Positions 13,732 to 18,529 of a stretch of 18,529 nucleotides of DNA are shown piece by piece. The notes beneath the pieces are model-generated. The model did not search any database. It was not told the DNA's origin and worked only from the letters and a program-made list of their open reading frames with translations. Source of the stretch: UBA5336 sp038522375 (GTDB taxonomy: Bacteria > Pseudomonadota > Alphaproteobacteria > Caulobacterales > Hyphomonadaceae). The stretch lies in assembly GCA_038522375.1 (NCBI GenBank), contig JBCBKE010000061.1, positions 1 to 18,529 on the forward strand, read 5' to 3'. The number at the start of each line of letters is the position of its first letter. Position 1 is the stretch's first letter. Position numbers and translations under genes: made by a program.

Positions 13732-15471
13732 CTATTCAGCGGCCATGGCCGTAACCGGAGCGGTTTGTGGACCCCGCACCAGACGACCGGGTTTGGCACC
13801 CGTTGGATCGCCGTCGCGGTAGGTGATCTCCCCACCGACGATCGTCGCCGTATAACCGCTTGCGGTCTGCATCAGCCGTCGCCCACCGGCCGGCAGGTCA
13901 TGGATGACATGGGGTTTATGCAGGGTCAGGTTATCATAATCGATGACGTTGAGATCGGCCCTGTAGCCTGGCGCGATCAGCCCCCGGTCATGCAGGCCCA
14001 TCCAATGGGCGGTGTCCCGCGATTGGCGCATCACAACCCATTCGAGCGGGAATTTCGGGCCGCGGGTCCTGTCCCGGGTCCAGTGGGTCAGCATGGAAGT
14101 GGGGAACGACCCATCGCAGATCATGCCCACATGGGCGCCGCCATCGGACAAGCCCGGCAAGGTGGCAGGGCTGGATAACATGGCGTGGGACGGATCCAGC
14201 GACCCCTGGGAGTAGTTCAGGAACGGGAGGTAGAGCATCCCGTGGCCGTCATCTTCGAGGAGCGCATCAAGGGCTGCCGCTTCACAGCTCATGCCTTTGG
14301 CTTTGGCGATAGCGTCTATGGTGCGGTCGGCCTCGGGCTCATAGTCGGGAACGTCATCGAGGGTGAACATCTTGCCGAAACTGCGCAGCATCACCTTCAG
14401 GAACGGATGGTCCGAGGACGGTTCATCGGCAAGCAGCCTCGCCCGGAAGTCCCGGTCTCGCAGCGCAGCGATGCGCGCGTCGAGGGGCTCGTCAGCGATC
14501 GCTCTGTAGACCGGGTGCGCGGAGAATGGATTAAGCGTCAGTCCGAGCCCCAGGAGCAGGCCCACCGGTCGCCCGGCCACCTGGGCCCGCATGGGCAGTC
14601 CATCTCGAGCGGCCGCCTCAATCGCACCAAGCAAAAGTTTCCAGCCGTCCGGCGCCACATCGGCCTGGGCCAGCGAAACCGACAGCGGCCGGCCCGATCG
14701 CTCGACAATCCGGCGCAGCATGGCTGCTTCCTTTTCCGGGTCATTGAAGTCGGACACGAATTGAAGGACGCCGCGGCCGGCATCGGCGAGCCCCTGGGCG
14801 ATCCCCGTCAGTTCCGCTTCGCTGGCCGTGAGCGTCGGCGTCGGCTGACCGTCACTGGTTCGGTGGTTCAGCGTGCGAGACGTGGAAAATCCGAGCGCGC
14901 CCGCTTCAATGCCGGACTTCGCCAGCGTCCGCATCTGGGAAATCTCGTCCGCTGTCGCCTCTTCGCGGTTTGCGCCGCGTTCTCCCATCACATAGACCCG
15001 CAGCGCGGCATGGGGGAGCTGGGCGACCACGTCGATATCGAATGGCCGGTTCGCCAGGCTGCTGAGGTATTCGGGAAAACTCTCCCAGTTCCATGGCAAC
15101 CCCTCCGCCAGGACAGGAAACGGAATGTCCTCCACCCCTTCCATCAGGCGGATGAGCCGGTCATGATCCTCGGGTTTGCAGGGGGCGAAGCCAACCCCGC
15201 AATTCCCCATCACGGCGGTTGTCACCCCGTGGATCGATGATGGCGAGAGGGCGTCGCCCCAGGTCACCTGGCCGTCATAGTGAGTGTGGATGTCGACAAA
15301 GCCCGGCGTGACGATCTGGCCCTTTGCGTCGATCTCCCGCCGACCGCGGCCCTGCATGGCGCCAATGGCTGTAATCCGGCCACCGTCAATCGCGATGTCT
15401 GCCTCGAAACCGGGCGTGCCGGTACCATCGCACACAAAGCCGTTTCGAATAACCAGATCGTGGGTTGTCAT
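13732..15471 (-). CDS. D-aminoacylase-type amidohydrolase
   Basis: A 579-residue metal-dependent hydrolase of the Amidohydrolase_3 / N-acyl-D-amino-acid deacylase group, which removes acyl groups from N-acyl-D-amino acids or opens related amides. The TIM-barrel metal site begins with His62 and His64 in VDIHTHYDGQ, and Cys91 in GNCGVGFAP matches the bridging Cys of D-aminoacylases. TSRTLNHRTSDG and LSDGGAHVG supply further active-site residues, including the catalytic Asp. A small beta-sandwich flanks the barrel at both ends (residues 1-55 and about 500-560). Substrate specificity within this large family is not predictable by eye. ATG 15471 has a strong GGGAGGA upstream. It is probably monocistronic, converging on rcdA and diverging from the large secreted-protein gene. 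Confidence 0.91.
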   Translation of the reverse strand: MTTHDLVIRNGFVCDGTGTPGFEADIAIDGGRITAIGAMQGRGRREIDAKGQIVTPGFVDIHTHYDGQVTWGDALSPSSIHGVTTAVMGNCGVGFAPCKPEDHDRLIRLMEGVEDIPFPVLAEGLPWNWESFPEYLSSLANRPFDIDVVAQLPHAALRVYVMGERGANREEATADEISQMRTLAKSGIEAGALGFSTSRTLNHRTSDGQPTPTLTASEAELTGIAQGLADAGRGVLQFVSDFNDPEKEAAMLRRIVERSGRPLSVSLAQADVAPDGWKLLLGAIEAAARDGLPMRAQVAGRPVGLLLGLGLTLNPFSAHPVYRAIADEPLDARIAALRDRDFRARLLADEPSSDHPFLKVMLRSFGKMFTLDDVPDYEPEADRTIDAIAKAKGMSCEAAALDALLEDDGHGMLYLPFLNYSQGSLDPSHAMLSSPATLPGLSDGGAHVGMICDGSFPTSMLTHWTRDRTRGPKFPLEWVVMRQSRDTAHWMGLHDRGLIAPGYRADLNVIDYDNLTLHKPHVIHDLPAGGRRLMQTASGYTATIVGGEITYRDGDPTGAKPGRLVRGPQTAPVTAMAAE

Positions 15472-15841
15472 GCCTGTCCTCCCGACCGCTGGCCCCTTTC
15501 TGAGTGGGGCCTGTCGCCAGTGTGTTGTGCAGACCGGCCCCTGTCAAAGGCGGCGCCCTGCTTTCTTCCGAGAAGCCTAAAGGCTGCACTCGGTTTCAAG
15601 ATTACTGTGAAGTCATGTGCATAAAACTTCATGAATTGAATTCAACAACTAATCGGCCCCATACGCCTTGGATATACTGGATTAAATCTCGTTATTTATT
15701 CTATATGTAACTGTCCGATTCTACCGGACCATCGTTAGTTGGCGGCGTAATCGCCTAGGGCGAAGCGCAACCGGGAGGGTCTCGACCAACGGCTGACCAC
15801 CTGGACGTGCTTCGCCTGAGGCCCGCCGCAGGAGTATAACG
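15472..15841. other. AT-rich intergenic region with palindromes and a structured leader
   Basis: This 370-base gap separates two divergent genes. Bases 15585-15725 are strikingly AT-rich beside the GC-rich surroundings, as expected of a promoter region. They include an inverted pair TGAAGT (15608-15613) and ACTTCA (15626-15631), a perfect palindrome TTGAATTCAA (15636-15645) and a TATACT (15673-15678) that could be a -10, although no good -35 sits at normal spacing. Nearer the large gene, 15759-15768 pairs with 15807-15816 (ten pairs, one G-U) around 38 bases, and GGCG/CGCC (15741-15744, 15752-15755) forms a smaller hairpin. This suggests a folded 5' leader. I see no protein gene or known riboswitch here. 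Confidence 0.5.
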
Positions 15842-18529
15842 ATGGCTGTGCGAACGGACCCCGATCTGGATCATCTTCTTTTCGATGAAGACGCTGATCC
15901 GGGTCTTCCTTCCAGCCCGATTGCAACGCCGGAGAGCGGGATTCCGCCCCTCGTGCCAAGTGTTTTCAGCGAGCCATGGTCGGTGGAATTCGGCGCGGCA
16001 AGCCCTGCGTCCGTCACCCTGCCGGCCCCCATGCGGATCCAGCTCGACATGGTGTCCAGGGCGCTTGTGGCGGCTGCAACACCGGATGAAGACGATGCGC
16101 TTGTCCCAGTATCGCCTGTTGCCAGCGCGGCGCCGTCGACCGGTCCGCCAATGGCGGTGAGCCAACCGGTGGACCAGTTGCCTGCGATCGGGGCGGACGC
16201 TGCCAGCGAAACGGCCAGCCAGAGTGCGTTTGACGACGCTCCGGGAGTGACGCTCACAAAGCCGATCACCGATGTCGGGTTCACCTCCCAGAAAATCGTT
16301 GCGAATGAGAGCCGTACCGGGGTGACAACCGTGGATATCGGCGCTGATGGCAATCTGTACTCGGGCGATATCTTCGGGAACATCGTCAAATATACGCTGG
16401 ATCCTGCAACGGGCTTGGCCACGTCTGCCGAGACGATCATCAATGTAGGGGGGCCGATTACGGGCCTCAAATTCGACCCCGATAGCCCGGCGGGCGACAT
16501 GGATCTCTGGATCTCCTACGCCACCACCGAGGGGCGTTATTCCTCCGTCGTCTCGGAAATTTCCATTACGGCAAATTCGGCCATCGAACAGCGGAAGATC
16601 ACCGGGCTTCCCTATGGCGACCACCAGGTCAACGGCCTCGATTTCGGACCAGACGGCAAGCTCTATATCCAGGCGGGCGGGCTGGCTTCGCTAGGCGAGT
16701 TCGCACCGGGCGCCTTTGCCGATCCCGAGGTGCCGCTCAGCGCCGCGCTCCTGGTCGCCGATGTCAACAATGATCCCCGGTTTGCCGGCGGTCCGATCAA
16801 TGTCCAGGCCAATGAGAACGGCCAGGGCTACGACCCCTTCGCGCCCAACGCGCCGGTCCAGATCTATGCGACGGGACTTCGCAACGCCTATGATATCGAA
16901 TGGACCCGGAACGCGGCCGGGGAAGTGGTTGCTGTTGCCGGCGTCAATGGCAACTCCCTCGACCAGGCCGAAACCCCCGACGACCCATCGACGGCCCGGA
17001 ACGAGAACTTCTTCGGCATCAAGCCCCCCGAGCAATTCGTGGTGATCGAGGAAGGCAATTATTACGGACACCCGAACCCCTCCCGCGGCGAGTACATCCT
17101 GAATGGCGGCAATCCCACGGGCGGGAACGATCCCTGGGAAATCGGCCGCTATGCGGTGGGGACCCAACCGGAGGCCGGGTTCGACCCCGATCTCATCCTC
17201 AATATCGACCGGTTCGGCGCCGACAGCCCCAATGGGATCGACACCTATATCGACGGCACGATCCTTCAGACCACGTTCTCGGGCGACCGGAAGATTCTGC
17301 TCATGTCGGTCGATGCGAATAATCGCCCGGTTTATCTTGGTGACCTCCAGAACCCCAATGGCGGCGATATCACCTTCTCGTCCCCCCTGGATATCGTGAC
17401 CGATCCTGCGACCGGCCGGATCTATGTGGCCAATTTTGGCCAGCGCCAATCTGACCCGTCCAATGGCGCGGTGTTCCTCCTCACACCCGAAGCTGGCGCC
17501 ATCCAGGAAACCGGCACCGGGCCGGTTCCGGTCGTTCCGCCTGCCCCCAATCCCCAACCCGATCCTGACCCTGACCCCGCGCCCGTCCCAACCCCGCCGC
17601 CAGCCGACCTCGGCACCGGACAGCGGATCGAAGCCGAGGTCTTCCAGAACCCGAGCGGCGTCGCCCCCGAAGCCTATGGGGTCGCCTCCGGTGGAACCGT
17701 CCTCAGCCTGACCGGTGGCGTCACGTCCGGCTCGTCCCAAGCCCGCTTTTCCGGAGAAAGCGGCGCCTATGATCTGACGATCGGCTATTTCGACAGCCAG
17801 CAAGGCGACGGTACCATCGCTGTTTTCGTCAACGAAATTGCCGTGGGCAGCATTCCGCTGGATCGAACCGGTATTTCCGGGAATACGCCGCTGGAGGCTG
17901 TGTTCGAGGGGGTCGCCCTTAACCCGGGCAACACTATCCGATTCGAGATCAGCACCGATGGTGCCGAACCGGGGCGGCTCGACTATATCGAATTGGCGCC
18001 AGCGAGTGCGGCGCCTGTTCCCACGCCGAGCCCGGACCCTGCGCCCAATCCGGTTCCAACGCCGCCCACCATGGATGATGTTCGGACCTCGGTCTGGTCT
18101 GAAGGATTTGAAGGGCTGTCTGCAGGTGCCCGGTCTGACACCGGGGATACGGCCTGGACCACATCGACCACCGCGACCGCAACGCCACCGGTCTATGGGG
18201 TCGATGGCGGCGGGTTTGCGTTTTCCAACGCAACGCAGGGCGACAATGAAGACAATGCCTTCCATACCTTTACCACCGAAGCGGTTGATATTTCTGGCTT
18301 GAGTGATGTGCGGATCAGCTTCTCGCTGTTCTCGACTGAGGGCCTGGAAACGGGCGGCGGCGCGCGGGATTTCATCCGGGTCTTCGCCGTCGTCGATGGG
18401 GAAAGGACCCAGATATTCAGCCGGGACGGTGGGCCGGCCAACGCCACCCAGACCCTGATGCTGGACGGGATTCCCGAAGGCGAGAGTCTTGTGATCGTGT
18501 TCGAGGCGAAAACAACGTTCGAGACGGAG
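15842..18529 (+). CDS. Large secreted beta-propeller and carbohydrate-binding-like protein, 5' part
   Basis: The frame is open from ATG 15842 (AGGAG eight bases upstream) to the window edge: 896 residues with no stop. Residues 1-139 are acidic, Pro/Ala/Ser-rich and contain no lysine; there is no Sec signal. Residues about 140-550 form a beta-propeller like glucose/sorbosone dehydrogenases (PQQ-dependent, PF07995), with HQVNGLDFGPDGKLY (His261 at the catalytic His position) and ATGLRNAYDIEW (Arg347). Linker PNPQPDPDPDPAPVPTPPP leads to a jelly-roll-like domain (about 594-717, IEAEVFQ... then LDYIELAPA) resembling CBM6/35 or malectin-like folds. A second linker of similar composition (about 720-743) leads to another beta-rich domain that continues off the edge. 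I find no Cys. Absence of a signal, acidity and lack of Cys suggest type I secretion with a C-terminal signal outside the window. Longer frames on the opposite strand are shadows. Confidence 0.85.
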   Translation, partial: MAVRTDPDLDHLLFDEDADPGLPSSPIATPESGIPPLVPSVFSEPWSVEFGAASPASVTLPAPMRIQLDMVSRALVAAATPDEDDALVPVSPVASAAPSTGPPMAVSQPVDQLPAIGADAASETASQSAFDDAPGVTLTKPITDVGFTSQKIVANESRTGVTTVDIGADGNLYSGDIFGNIVKYTLDPATGLATSAETIINVGGPITGLKFDPDSPAGDMDLWISYATTEGRYSSVVSEISITANSAIEQRKITGLPYGDHQVNGLDFGPDGKLYIQAGGLASLGEFAPGAFADPEVPLSAALLVADVNNDPRFAGGPINVQANENGQGYDPFAPNAPVQIYATGLRNAYDIEWTRNAAGEVVAVAGVNGNSLDQAETPDDPSTARNENFFGIKPPEQFVVIEEGNYYGHPNPSRGEYILNGGNPTGGNDPWEIGRYAVGTQPEAGFDPDLILNIDRFGADSPNGIDTYIDGTILQTTFSGDRKILLMSVDANNRPVYLGDLQNPNGGDITFSSPLDIVTDPATGRIYVANFGQRQSDPSNGAVFLLTPEAGAIQETGTGPVPVVPPAPNPQPDPDPDPAPVPTPPPADLGTGQRIEAEVFQNPSGVAPEAYGVASGGTVLSLTGGVTSGSSQARFSGESGAYDLTIGYFDSQQGDGTIAVFVNEIAVGSIPLDRTGISGNTPLEAVFEGVALNPGNTIRFEISTDGAEPGRLDYIELAPASAAPVPTPSPDPAPNPVPTPPTMDDVRTSVWSEGFEGLSAGARSDTGDTAWTTSTTATATPPVYGVDGGGFAFSNATQGDNEDNAFHTFTTEAVDISGLSDVRISFSLFSTEGLETGGGARDFIRVFAVVDGERTQIFSRDGGPANATQTLMLDGIPEGESLVIVFEAKTTFETE

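Noticed and set aside
16691..18265. A 524-residue open frame on the minus strand
   Set aside because: It is antisense to the propeller gene, whose + frame is open for 896 codons with clear motifs. The minus frame is rich in Gly, Arg and Ile in a pattern typical of shadows.
1..18529. CRISPR arrays, insertion sequences, prophage, tRNA or rRNA genes
   Set aside because: I looked for regular repeats, terminal inverted repeats, transposase or integrase text and cloverleaf signatures and found none.

Overview
The window is GC-rich, densely coded chromosomal DNA that most likely comes from an alphaproteobacterium. The main evidence is the pair of a DUF1192 protein and a DUF1465/RcdA protein (12934-13728), which are typical of that class, supported by the alphaproteobacterial look of the 6S RNA and housekeeping proteins. 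The order cannot be fixed from the sequence alone. There are no transposases, integrases, CRISPR arrays, tRNAs or rRNAs, so this reads as a stable chromosomal segment rather than an island.

Layout. Bases 2-298 hold the C-terminal end of a phytase-like esterase. It is followed by a 6S RNA gene (358-521) directly upstream of fau (5-formyl-THF cyclo-ligase), a CPBP-family membrane protease and an iron-dependent alcohol dehydrogenase, all on +. A leucine-dehydrogenase-type amino acid dehydrogenase lies tail to tail with the alcohol dehydrogenase on the minus strand. Upstream of it is a 294-base gap that holds a strong minus-strand intrinsic terminator and a possible short leader ORF. Next on minus come a uracil-DNA glycosylase gene and, overlapping its 3' end, a probable lipoprotein alpha/beta hydrolase. 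Divergent from these is a four-gene + unit: pirin, spermidine-synthase-like aminopropyltransferase, M28 lipoprotein peptidase and rlmJ. Convergent with it is a minus pair: a PIG3-type quinone oxidoreductase followed by tsaD. Then come DUF1192 and rcdA on +, a D-aminoacylase-type amidohydrolase on minus, an AT-rich regulatory gap, and a very long + gene that runs off the right edge.

How the genes work together. Most are housekeeping: one-carbon metabolism, rRNA and tRNA modification (RlmJ, TsaD), cell-cycle proteolysis (RcdA), polyamine synthesis, DNA repair, and amino acid or peptide catabolism (Leu dehydrogenase, M28 peptidase, D-aminoacylase). Operons are short and convergent ends are only 3 to 13 bases apart.

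The points most worth a second look are: (1) the gene starting at 15842, an 896-residue-plus, apparently Cys-free secreted protein joining a sugar-dehydrogenase-like beta-propeller to carbohydrate-binding-like domains through Pro/Asp linkers; (2) the leader ORF, hairpin and terminator arrangement at 4419-4532, a possible small RNA or attenuator; (3) the 85-base overlap in which a lipoprotein signal peptide appears to be written over the conserved C-terminus of a uracil-DNA glycosylase; (4) an aminopropyltransferase whose acceptor-side motifs depart from spermidine synthase. No clearly new defence or mobile system was found.
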